Origin: Myxococcota bacterium
Lineage (GTDB): Bacteria > Myxococcota_A > Bradymonadia > UBA7976 > UBA1532
Reading direction: 5' to 3'
Assembly (NCBI GenBank): GCA_018813065.1
Contig: JAHJCH010000044.1
Location: forward strand, 1-53,168
DNA: 53,168 nucleotides
A program made the position numbers and the translations under genes. The notes beneath the pieces are model-generated. The model made no database searches. It saw nothing but the letters and a program-made list of their open reading frames with translations, and was not told where the DNA came from. Positions 7,884-15,571 of the stretch are shown here, piece by piece; the first letter of the stretch is position 1, and each line of letters begins with the position of its first letter.

Positions 7884-10800
7884 ATGAGCCCGCCCAACCG
7901 CTACGCGCAGTTTCACGAGACATGGCTGGGGATGGCCCAACCCAGCGAGGGCCTCGTCTTCTCCGCGCCCGTCCTCAGTGACGCCCAGATCATGAACCAG
8001 CGCGACCGCGCCGCGCGCCGCGCCGCGCTCAACGCCGCGCTCAACCACAAAAACCAGCTCCACGACCTCCGCCTGCTCCTCCAAGGCCTCCTGGGCTACA
8101 CCGACAAGCGCCTTGAAGACGCCCCGCCGCTCAGCTTCACCCCCGGCGAAGGCCGCCAAACGCTGCGCCCCACGCACCGGCTCATCCACACCCCGCGCAA
8201 GGGCGACCCGATCCAGATCCCGATCTGGTGGCTTGGGCCAGACCTCGACACAGACCTTGACATGGACAAACCCGAAGAGATCACCGGCCCGTGGCGCGCC
8301 AGCCCCAACACCAAGATGACCCGACTGCTCTGGGGCCTCCACCAACCCATTGGCCTGCTGATCAATGGCCACGCCGCGCGGCTCTTCTACGCGCCCGCCC
8401 ATGAAGCCTTGGGCTGGATAGAGTTCCGCTTTGCCGACATGGCCGACACGGGCGGCGCGCCGCTGCTCGACGCCTTCACCGCGCTGCTCAGCCCCAGCCG
8501 CGCGCTCAGCCAAGACGACGACAGCCTGCTCCAACTGATGCGCCAAAGCCGCCAACGCCAAGCCGACATCACCGAGGAGCTGGCCCAACAAGTCCGCGAC
8601 GCCATCGAGCGGCTGCTCGACGGCTTTGACCGCGCCGACGCCACCGACCCCCTCCGCCACTTTGAACACGCGCTGCGCCAAGGCGACGCCTACCCTGGCG
8701 CGCTCACCGTCCTCTTGCGCCTCGTCTTCCTGCTCTACGCCGAGGACCGCGAGCTGCTCCCCGTCGAGCACCCGATCTACCAAGGCGCCTACAGCGTCTT
8801 GGGGCTCTACGCCCGACTGATAGACGACGCGGGCCGCCACCCCGACGAGATGGGCCAACGCTTCGGCGCCTGGTCCCAGCTGATCAACATCTTCCGCGCG
8901 GTCTACCACGGTGGCCGCTACCCAGGCCGCCCCCCGCTGATCATGCCCGCCCGCGAAGGCGAGCTATTTCACCCCGACGCCCACGCCTGGCTTGAGGGCC
9001 GCGCCCCCCTCCAAGCCCACAGCAAGCGCGAGCGCCTCACCCCGCCGCGCATCCCCGACGACGCCATCCTTTTCATCTTGGAGCGGCTGCTGATCCTGCG
9101 GGGCCAGCGGCTCAGCTACAAGACCCTCAGCGTCGAGCAGCTCGGCGGCGTCTACGAGCAGCTTATGGGCTTCAGTGTCCAGCGGCTCAGCCACCCCGCG
9201 CGCCGCCTCAAAGCCTCGGGCGCCTGGATCACCGCCCCTGAAGTCCAAGCGATCCCCGCAGGCCAGCGCGCCAAGTGGCTGCGCGACGAATACGCGCTCA
9301 GCGGGCCGCAATCCCGCGCCGCCGCCGCCGCCTGCGAGGGCCACAGCGACGAAGCGGCCTTGCTCGACGCGCTGTCCCCCTACGCCGACAAGGGCAAGCC
9401 GCGTGGCGCGGGCGAATTGGTCGTACAACCGGGCAAGGAGCGGCGACGCACCAGCAGTCACTACACACCGCCCAGCCTCTCCGGCCCCATCGTCGCCCGC
9501 GCATTGGAGCCCATCCTCAACGCCCTGGGGCCAAACCCCACCGCCGAGCAGCTGCTCAGCCTCAAGATTTGCGATCCCGCGATGGGCTCCGGCGCCTTCC
9601 TCGTGGAATCCTGCCGCGCGCTGGCGAAGCACGTCGTCATCGCCTGGGCGCGCGAAGGCGTGGCGGTGGACGAACAGCCCGAGCTTAAAGCGCGGCGCGA
9701 GGTGGCGCGGCGCTGCCTCTACGGCGTGGACAAGAACAAGCTGGCCGTCACCCTGGCGCGGCTGTCGCTGTGGCTCGAAACCTTCTCCCGCGAGCTGCCC
9801 TTCACCTTCCTCGATCACGCGCTGCGGCACGGGGATTCCCTGATGGGGCTGACCACGGCGCAGATCGCGGCGATGCACTGGGCGCCCAAGGCCAAGCCCA
9901 AGCCCAAGAAAGAAGACGGAGAGCAACTTGATCTGCTGAGCACGGCGCTCGCCCAAGCCACCGCCGAGGCGCGCGCGCAACGCCAAGAGCTGGCCGCGTT
10001 GCCTCCCAATACACGCTACGATGAGCTACGGCGGCGCCTCGACGACGCCAATACAACCATCCACACCATGCAGCACTTCGCCGACGCGGTGATCGCGGCG
10101 TTCTTGGGCGAGGCCAAGGCGGGCGCGCGGGAGAAGGCGGTCAAGGCGCTCTTGGGCGAAGCGGAGAAGGTCTTGGTGGGCAACGAGAACAGCGCCGCGC
10201 GCTTTAAGGCGCGCGCCCAGCAACTACGCGAAGCCGAGGCGCCCTTTCACTGGCCCCTGGCCTTCCCCGAGGTGTTCGGCGAAGGCGGCTTTGATGTGAT
10301 CGTGGGCAACCCGCCGTTCTTAGGGGGAAAGCGCATCTCCTCCACATTCGGCGATGCCTACCGCGACTGGTTGGCGGCTTTGCATGTGGAGGCCAACCAA
10401 AACGCCGACATCGCCGCGCACTTCTTCCGCCGCGCCGACACCCTGCTCAAGCCCTCGGGCGCCGCAGGCTTGATCGCCACCAACACCATCGCCCAAGGCG
10501 ACACACGCGCCTCGGGGCTGGGCTACCTCATCGCGCAAAAGCCCGCGCGGCTCATCTACGACGCAGTAGAGAGCAGGCCTTGGCCGGGCGACGCCGCCGT
10601 CACCGTCTCCACGGTGCATTTCGCCAAGGGCGCGGCGGCGCATCATGTGGGCGCGCTGCGGTTAAACGAGGTCGAGGTCAAGGCGATCGACTCCTATCTC
10701 AAGCCACAAGCCGAGCGCGCCCCCGCCGTGGCGCTGCGCGCCAATGAGAACCTCGCGTTTGTGGGCGCCTACGTCCTGGGGATGGGCTTTACACTCACCC

Positions 10801-11819
10801 CCGAGGAGCGCGCGGCCCTGGTAGCGCGTGATCCGCGCAACGCCGAGCGGACCTTCCCCTACTTGGGCGGACGCGAGATCAACAGCAGCCCCACGCAGGA
10901 CTTTGACCGGTATGTGATCAGCTTTGGCGAGATGTCTTTGGAGCAGGCGGCGGCGTGGCCCGATCTCTTGGCGATTGTTGAGGAGAAGGTTAAGCCCGAG
11001 CGGGAGAAGGCGGCTGTTTCTGCTCGCAAGGCACCATGGTGGCTCTTCTGGCGTCCAAAAATAGATCTTCTAACCGCCCTCCAGCCCCTCAAACGCTGCT
11101 TAGTCACGGCGCGTGTCACCAAGCACCTTGTCTTCGCCTGGCAACCCGCAGATCGCATCTTCAGCGATCAGCTCTACGTCTTCCCCCGCGAAGAAGACGC
11201 CCTTTTCGCCGCGCTCCAATCGCGCATCCACGAACCTTGGGCCAGACACTTCTCCTCCCAGATGAAGACCGACCTGCGCTACAGCCCCACCGACTGCCTC
11301 GCCAACTTCCCCTTCCCGCGCCCAGAAGACGAAGCCCGCGCCATGCTCAGCGAAGCGGGCCGAGCGCTCTACGAAGCGCGCGCCGCCCACATGATCACCG
11401 TAAACGAGGGCCTCACCCAGACCTACAACCGCCTCAAGGACATGGCGGACACCACGCCCGAGATCGAGGCGCTGCGACGGCTCCACGAGGCCCTTGATAT
11501 CGCGGTCCTGCGCGCCTACGGCTGGGATGATCTCATCGAGGCGGTCCCGCCTTACGGCGCCGAGGCGGGCGACTTCGAGGCCAAGGTGATGGACGCGCTC
11601 TTCAAGCTCAACGCGGCGCGCGCCCAAGAAGAGGCCCAAGCGGCCCAGCCTCCCCCCCCATCCCCTGCGCCCAAGCTCAAGGCCAACGCCCCCGGCGCGC
11701 CCCCCGCTCCCAAGCGCGGCCGCCCCAAGAAGCAGCCCGAGCCCGGCACACCCCAAGAAGCAAACCAAGCCGTCCAATCTGAAATACCCTTCTCGCCCCC
11801 CACGCCTCGCCCGGTCTGA
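7884..11819 (+). CDS. drmMI: DrmMI-like adenine-specific DNA methylase, Eco57I/PglX type
   Basis: The protein has 1311 residues, with the start supported by GGAGGG eight bases upstream. Motif I is D-P-A-M-G-S-G-A-F near residue 565, and the amino-methyltransferase motif N-P-P-F is near 805. Both mark an N6-adenine methylase with a large N-terminal module and a C-terminal target-recognition part. In class 1 DISARM such an enzyme methylates host DNA to mark it as self. The tail after residue ~1240 is Ala/Pro/Lys-rich and ends with a G-R-P-K-K AT-hook-like segment. The 3' end around 11571-11695 is copied, in broken form, at 14665-14788 and partly at 15430-15543. The gene converges on the next one. 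Confidence 0.82.
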   Translation: MSPPNRYAQFHETWLGMAQPSEGLVFSAPVLSDAQIMNQRDRAARRAALNAALNHKNQLHDLRLLLQGLLGYTDKRLEDAPPLSFTPGEGRQTLRPTHRLIHTPRKGDPIQIPIWWLGPDLDTDLDMDKPEEITGPWRASPNTKMTRLLWGLHQPIGLLINGHAARLFYAPAHEALGWIEFRFADMADTGGAPLLDAFTALLSPSRALSQDDDSLLQLMRQSRQRQADITEELAQQVRDAIERLLDGFDRADATDPLRHFEHALRQGDAYPGALTVLLRLVFLLYAEDRELLPVEHPIYQGAYSVLGLYARLIDDAGRHPDEMGQRFGAWSQLINIFRAVYHGGRYPGRPPLIMPAREGELFHPDAHAWLEGRAPLQAHSKRERLTPPRIPDDAILFILERLLILRGQRLSYKTLSVEQLGGVYEQLMGFSVQRLSHPARRLKASGAWITAPEVQAIPAGQRAKWLRDEYALSGPQSRAAAAACEGHSDEAALLDALSPYADKGKPRGAGELVVQPGKERRRTSSHYTPPSLSGPIVARALEPILNALGPNPTAEQLLSLKICDPAMGSGAFLVESCRALAKHVVIAWAREGVAVDEQPELKARREVARRCLYGVDKNKLAVTLARLSLWLETFSRELPFTFLDHALRHGDSLMGLTTAQIAAMHWAPKAKPKPKKEDGEQLDLLSTALAQATAEARAQRQELAALPPNTRYDELRRRLDDANTTIHTMQHFADAVIAAFLGEAKAGAREKAVKALLGEAEKVLVGNENSAARFKARAQQLREAEAPFHWPLAFPEVFGEGGFDVIVGNPPFLGGKRISSTFGDAYRDWLAALHVEANQNADIAAHFFRRADTLLKPSGAAGLIATNTIAQGDTRASGLGYLIAQKPARLIYDAVESRPWPGDAAVTVSTVHFAKGAAAHHVGALRLNEVEVKAIDSYLKPQAERAPAVALRANENLAFVGAYVLGMGFTLTPEERAALVARDPRNAERTFPYLGGREINSSPTQDFDRYVISFGEMSLEQAAAWPDLLAIVEEKVKPEREKAAVSARKAPWWLFWRPKIDLLTALQPLKRCLVTARVTKHLVFAWQPADRIFSDQLYVFPREEDALFAALQSRIHEPWARHFSSQMKTDLRYSPTDCLANFPFPRPEDEARAMLSEAGRALYEARAAHMITVNEGLTQTYNRLKDMADTTPEIEALRRLHEALDIAVLRAYGWDDLIEAVPPYGAEAGDFEAKVMDALFKLNAARAQEEAQAAQPPPPSPAPKLKANAPGAPPAPKRGRPKKQPEPGTPQEANQAVQSEIPFSPPTPRPV

Positions 11820-11858
11820 GGCGTCCAACTCCACGCCAGCACAACAGGGCCTCATCCG

Positions 11859-12383
11859 CTAGGGCTTCACACACCACGCGCCGCCGCAATCGGTGGTAAA
11901 ACTGCAAGCGCATACGCCTTGATCATCAGCAGTGCAGCCATCAAGCTCTGAAGGCGCACAACCGCCCATACTCTCGGCGAAGCGGCACACAAATCCGGGC
12001 GGACACAAATCAGAGTTGGGTTGACCATCTGGTTGCTGCCAGTCGAGGCACGATTGCCGAAGACAACCATTTTTATCAAATGGACCGCTCTCATCACCGC
12101 AAATGTGAGCGGCACAATCTGCCTTAATGCATACATCAGAGTTTTGGAAATTTAATGGGAATGGTTCGCACACAAAAGAGCTATCCATCCTCGACGCATC
12201 AACCTCAACGGAGCTATCCGTTTTCGAGGCATCCGCTGTGACCAAATCTTCGTCCTCGTCACGACAGCCGGTCATTGCCAGCAAGACGGCACAACACGGG
12301 ATGGCGAAGACCCCTCGAAGCCAGCGATCAGCGCTCACGAAATCCCCCACTGTAATGATTTTTGATACGATCAAGTGATTCAT
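11859..12383 (-). CDS. Cysteine-rich stalked lipoprotein
   Basis: The protein has up to 174 residues. A lipobox L-A-M-T-G-C follows a hydrophobic segment, so it should be lipid-anchored. An Asp/Ser/Val-rich stalk (D-A-S-x-x-D-S-S) precedes a compact domain with about twelve cysteines, probably disulfide-rich. An internal GTG at 12338 with GGGG upstream would give a more typical signal peptide and may be the true start. It lies between the methylase 3' end and the Septu-like pair, which run toward it on the same strand. A role in defence is not implied; the domain resembles the cysteine-rich lipoprotein at 21348-22220. Confidence 0.7.
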   Translation of the reverse strand: MNHLIVSKIITVGDFVSADRWLRGVFAIPCCAVLLAMTGCRDEDEDLVTADASKTDSSVEVDASRMDSSFVCEPFPLNFQNSDVCIKADCAAHICGDESGPFDKNGCLRQSCLDWQQPDGQPNSDLCPPGFVCRFAESMGGCAPSELDGCTADDQGVCACSFTTDCGGAWCVKP

Positions 12384-12429
12384 CTCGGTATGACTCCACG
12401 CAGGCTATATGTTTTACATAGGTTTAGGG

Positions 12430-13146
12430 TCAACTGCGAAGTTTCTGCCGAACATAACGCTCGACGACAGGCGCAAAAGCGGGGAGCTGTCCTTCATCGT
12501 TGGGTGTTGTCGCGGCTTTGAGTCGACGTTCAAGCAGTTGACGGCGCTCTTGAGCATTCTTGGCACTCTTAAGGCGTTTGGCTACAGCCTGCTCGGCCTG
12601 CCTGCGGGCGTAAGCAAGGATTGAATCGTTCAAGTTCAAGGTCTGGATGTCAGCATTGTAAGGGGCATCCGCCTCGATGAGCAGCTCATTGCGCTCAGGA
12701 TGACGCCGGTAGCGAAAGACCTCTTCGGGGCGCAGCCCACTGCCTGCAGGGTTCATATGTAGAGGGGTCGAGCCTCGCGCGCGGTCGCAGTGTTGTTCAG
12801 ATGTATTGCCCCCCGGCCCATTGCTTTGACCACCACATACACCCAGCAGATTGTTCCACTCATACATGCGCTGGGGTTCGTCTTCTCGCGGGATAAAGTG
12901 TTCGATGCGCATCCCCCCATTGGAGGACGGTAGATCGAGGTGGCCTATGGCCTTTATCGACCGCGCGCAGTAGGCGCAGAGGCCATGTTGATCACGCCAA
13001 AGCGCCTCGCGAATCGGCTGCGCACAATCGCTCGGGCTCCAATCGTCGTTGGTGGGGGGTTTCTGGGTTTCGCGCTCGATGCGCTTTGCCTCTCGACGGA
13101 GATCGGCGAGGCAAGATGGAGCATGACCACGTTTAATGTGACGCAT
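12430..13146 (-). CDS. ptuB: PtuB-like HNH endonuclease (Septu)
   Basis: The protein has 238 residues. The HNH signature is clear: C-A-Y-C near residue 55, R-I-E-H-F-I-P near 80 (first His) and W-N-N-L-L-G-V-C near 98. This is the TIGR02646-type HNH family used as PtuB in Septu and as an effector in some retrons. I chose ATG 13146, with GAGG six bases upstream, over the TTG at 13158, because family members begin with M-R-x-I-K-K/R. The start overlaps the 3' end of the ATPase gene, so the two are translationally coupled. In Septu the HNH protein cuts nucleic acid when the ATPase senses infection. Confidence 0.8.
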   Translation of the reverse strand: MRHIKRGHAPSCLADLRREAKRIERETQKPPTNDDWSPSDCAQPIREALWRDQHGLCAYCARSIKAIGHLDLPSSNGGMRIEHFIPREDEPQRMYEWNNLLGVCGGQSNGPGGNTSEQHCDRARGSTPLHMNPAGSGLRPEEVFRYRRHPERNELLIEADAPYNADIQTLNLNDSILAYARRQAEQAVAKRLKSAKNAQERRQLLERRLKAATTPNDEGQLPAFAPVVERYVRQKLRS

Positions 13147-14437
13147 GCTCAACCTCAAGATCCTGCAACTCCCATTCGAGGGTTATCAAGTCAGGGTCAA
13201 GCTTGCCGAGTTGTTGGCGCAGCTTATTGAAGAGATCGCGCGCCTTTTTCTGATCGCCCCCCTCAATCAGCGCGCCAAGCTCTGCCAATTGGCGAATCGT
13301 TTCGTCTGGTCGCTCTGGGACATCCATGAGTTGGCGGAGGACACTATCTGCGCTGAGCCCCTGGCCTGTAGAGACGACGCTGACCTGCCCCTCTGGGCTG
13401 AGGAACCGTAGCCGCTGGGCGGGCACGCTGGCGATGACCAAGGGGGCGTGTGTCGTCACGATAAACTGCAATTTGGGGAAAGTTTTGAGAAGTCGGTCAA
13501 GGACGATGCGTTGCCAAGCAGGGTGAAGGTGCAGCTCAATCTCGTCAATCAGCACAACACCCCGAGCGCGCTGAGGTGCTTTAGCGCCCAGGTGTGGATT
13601 GAGTTGAACAGCGCGCCACGCCAAATCCGCCGCCATCGCGATCAGGTTGCGATAGCCATCAGAGAGCAAGGTGAAGGGGAGGTGGGTGTCATTGCCAAAG
13701 ATCAAGCGCAGTTCATCATGGGCGACATCGAAGTAGAGCCGCTCGGCGCCCTCCACCATCCCCGCTGCGGCGCGTTGCACGGCCTCAAGGGCTGGCGGGC
13801 GAAAGAGATGGGGGGGCAATACGCCGCGATTGTGTTCGGCGATGCGTTGCACCCGCGCCATCTCTTGTTGGCGCATCCATGCCTCGAATCGCTTTTGGTT
13901 CGAGGCGGGTTCGAGGCAGTCTGCGTAGGCCTCTGTACGTGAGCTGAGTCGGCTCTCTCTTTCGGTATTTGCGCGCTTTTGTACCCAAAGCCTGCCTGTG
14001 CCATAGAACGCGATGACAGGCAGATCAACAGGCGCCCCATCGCGCACAGCCACCTGGAGTTTGTTTGCCAAGGCCCGAAGGCTCACCGCCTCACCGTAGG
14101 TGGTTTTACACGCAGCGCACCGAAGCTCTCGCGCCCACGAGATGACATCTTCACCCAGGGTGCCCACTGCGGCGACTCGGCAGGGATACTGCGCTTCGAT
14201 GGTGGGTATGCTGTCAAATATGTGTTGAACAACCCGCACCTGATCAGGCGCGATGTTGTGGGGTGAAGCCCCCTCAAAGCCTAATAACCACGCGCCCAGG
14301 GCGACCGCGAGCCCTTCCAAGACGCTCGATTTACCCGCGCCGTTGACACCAGCGATCACCGTGAGATGTTGGTCTAAAGTGAGTTCAAGATGCACGAAGC
14401 TGCGGAAATTTTTGAGGGTAAGTGTGTCGATTTGCAC
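13133..14437 (-). CDS. ptuA: PtuA-like AAA/OLD-type ATPase (Septu)
   Basis: The protein has 434 residues from a GTG start. It begins with the RecF/SMC-like pattern L-K-N-F-R-S-F, has Walker A G-V-N-G-A-G-K-S-S near residue 33, and Walker B V-L-I-D-E-I-E-L-H-L-H-P near 295 followed by T-T-H-A-P. There is no reverse transcriptase gene or retron RNA visible nearby, so Septu type I is favoured over a retron. PtuA acts as sensor and scaffold for PtuB. Several copies of methylase 3' sequence lie just upstream, suggesting the pair arrived as a module. Confidence 0.8.
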   Translation of the reverse strand: MQIDTLTLKNFRSFVHLELTLDQHLTVIAGVNGAGKSSVLEGLAVALGAWLLGFEGASPHNIAPDQVRVVQHIFDSIPTIEAQYPCRVAAVGTLGEDVISWARELRCAACKTTYGEAVSLRALANKLQVAVRDGAPVDLPVIAFYGTGRLWVQKRANTERESRLSSRTEAYADCLEPASNQKRFEAWMRQQEMARVQRIAEHNRGVLPPHLFRPPALEAVQRAAAGMVEGAERLYFDVAHDELRLIFGNDTHLPFTLLSDGYRNLIAMAADLAWRAVQLNPHLGAKAPQRARGVVLIDEIELHLHPAWQRIVLDRLLKTFPKLQFIVTTHAPLVIASVPAQRLRFLSPEGQVSVVSTGQGLSADSVLRQLMDVPERPDETIRQLAELGALIEGGDQKKARDLFNKLRQQLGKLDPDLITLEWELQDLEVEHASH

Positions 14438-14550
14438 GGCTTTGAGATCCTGTAGTTTCTAGAAAATTATCACAAATCTCTCCGCGCGGAACGAAGATCC
14501 ACTCAGCGGCATCACTGCCTCGATAAATTCGATGTGCGTTTCAAGGCGAA

Positions 14551-14576
14551 GCTCTCCCCCCTTCGCTGGGGAGAGC
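14551..14576. terminator. Perfect 9-bp stem hairpin upstream of ptuA
   Basis: GCTCTCCCC at 14551-14559 pairs perfectly with GGGGAGAGC at 14568-14576 around an 8-base loop. There is no U-tract on either side, so intrinsic termination is uncertain. It sits between the Septu-like promoter region and the tandem repeat cluster at 14600. Confidence 0.3.
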
Positions 14577-14599
14577 CGGCCGAGTCGGTGGCGGGCCAC

Positions 14600-14656
14600 T
14601 GAGTAGGTGCCCACTGAGTAGGTGGCACTGAGTAGGTGGCACCCACATGATCCTGG
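14600..14656 (+). repeat. Boundary repeat cluster A
   Basis: Three tandem 14-15 base units beginning TGAGTAGGTG start at 14600, 14615 and 14629. They run into ACCCACATGATCCTGG. This is the family found at other module edges (15466, 29096, 31697, 34891, 37287). It directly abuts a copy of the methylase 3' end. Confidence 0.7.
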
Positions 14657-14788
14657 ATGCGCCCGACTTCGAGGCCGAAGTCATGGACGCGCTCTTCAAG
14701 CTCAACGCGGCGCGCGCCCAAGAAGAAGCCCAAGCGGCTTAGTCTCCCCCCGCGCCTCCCGCGCCCAAGCTCAAGACCAACGCCCCCG
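14647..14788 (+). pseudogene. Duplicated 3'-end fragment of the DrmMI-like gene
   Basis: 14665-14788 aligns with methylase positions 11571-11695 at high identity. It encodes D-F-E-A-E-V-M-D-A-L-F-K-L-N-A-A-R-A-Q-E-E, but a TAG at 14740-14742 stops the frame where the full gene continues. An ATG at 14647 leaves a 31-codon open frame, probably meaningless. The Septu-like genes and the lipoprotein at 11859 lie between this copy and the intact 3' end. The rest of 14438-14900 shows only this fragment, repeat A and the hairpin. Confidence 0.7.
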
Positions 14789-14900
14789 CCCCGCGCCCAA
14801 GATGCCACTTAATCTCTCCCCCAATCCCAATCGTTTGCAGTAATCGTCGAGCGGGCCGCACCGAATGGAAAAAGCGCGGTTAAAATCGGGATTCTCATTC

Positions 14901-15362
14901 TTAATACTCGGTCATCTTCTCAGTCCTTGAGCGATAGCAAAGCGCGAGATCTGTTCCTTTCTTTGCATTAAGTCGGCATTTAATAACAGATTTAGGTGTA
15001 CTATCTTTAACACAGGCGTTCGCGCATTGAAGAACATCTCTTCTAAATTTGAGACTTTCTTTTCTACGATGCTGTAAAATAATAGATTGTTTTAATTTCA
15101 TCTTTTCGTCTTCTGAGAGAGAAGCTATTTTCTTATCTGCCTTCATATGACCATCAATACTCTCACTCAGCCCCAAATTGATCATATAGCGGCATCCTTG
15201 CTCACAGTACTCCTTGCTGGCGATGCGGCGATCGGTGCGGGGCTCGGGGCGCTTTGTGATGAGATCGGCCTGGGACGTCTCGGGGGGGGGCGTAGGCTTG
15301 GCTTTTTGCTGGTTACAAGCAATCCCCGAGAGCAAAATGAAAGAGATGATCATCCATTTCAT
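14901..15362 (-). CDS. Small lipoprotein, AT-richer cargo gene
   Basis: The protein has 153 residues. An N-terminal hydrophobic segment ends in the lipobox L-S-G-I-A-C. The mature part starts with a Pro/Gln-rich linker and then has five cysteines in a basic, helical region (C-x-x-G-C, C-x-N-A-C and others). I recognise no family. It is clearly richer in A and T than its neighbours and lies between two damaged copies of methylase 3' sequence (14665-14788 and 15430-15543), which suggests it was inserted there. A candidate promoter is at 15396-15424. Confidence 0.65.
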   Translation of the reverse strand: MKWMIISFILLSGIACNQQKAKPTPPPETSQADLITKRPEPRTDRRIASKEYCEQGCRYMINLGLSESIDGHMKADKKIASLSEDEKMKLKQSIILQHRRKESLKFRRDVLQCANACVKDSTPKSVIKCRLNAKKGTDLALCYRSRTEKMTEY

Positions 15363-15395
15363 GTGTGTGACTTCGCTGAGTTGTTAAGTCCCCCG

Positions 15396-15424
15396 CGCAT
15401 AACAAATTTTATGAACCTTTTCAA
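15396..15424 (-). promoter_or_regulatory. Candidate sigma-70 promoter for the small lipoprotein
   Basis: On the minus strand, TTGAAA (15424-15419) and TATGCG (15401-15396) are separated by 17 bases. This lies 34-62 bases before the lipoprotein start. The -10 match is partial. Confidence 0.3.
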
Positions 15425-15429
15425 GATAT

Positions 15430-15543
15430 AAGCTCAACGCCGAGCGTGCCCAAGAGGAGGCCTAAACATCCTGGCGGAGTAGGTGGCCCAGCGGAGTAGG
15501 TGGCACCCACATGCTCCTGGAGGCGCCCGACTTCGAGGCCGAC
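15430..15543 (+). repeat. Boundary repeat cluster B with methylase fragments
   Basis: 15430-15465 matches the methylase tail (K-L-N-A-x-R-A-Q-E-E-A then TAA). Two GCGGAGTAGGTGGC units follow, then CACCCACATGCTCCTGGA. Then comes the start of another copy (A-P-D-F-E-A), cut at about 15543 where unrelated AT-richer sequence begins. The order is end-of-copy, repeat, start-of-copy, as expected if the unit had been tandem and was broken by insertions. Confidence 0.65.
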
Positions 15544-15571
15544 AAATATCAAAAGTGCAGTGATACAATCA

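Noticed and set aside
6756..8909. 717-residue minus-strand open frame across the helicase/methylase junction
   Set aside because: It is a GC-rich shadow of two clearly recognisable plus-strand genes.
13133..14437. Retron containing the ATPase/HNH pair
   Set aside because: No reverse transcriptase gene or msr/msd-like RNA is visible beside the pair.
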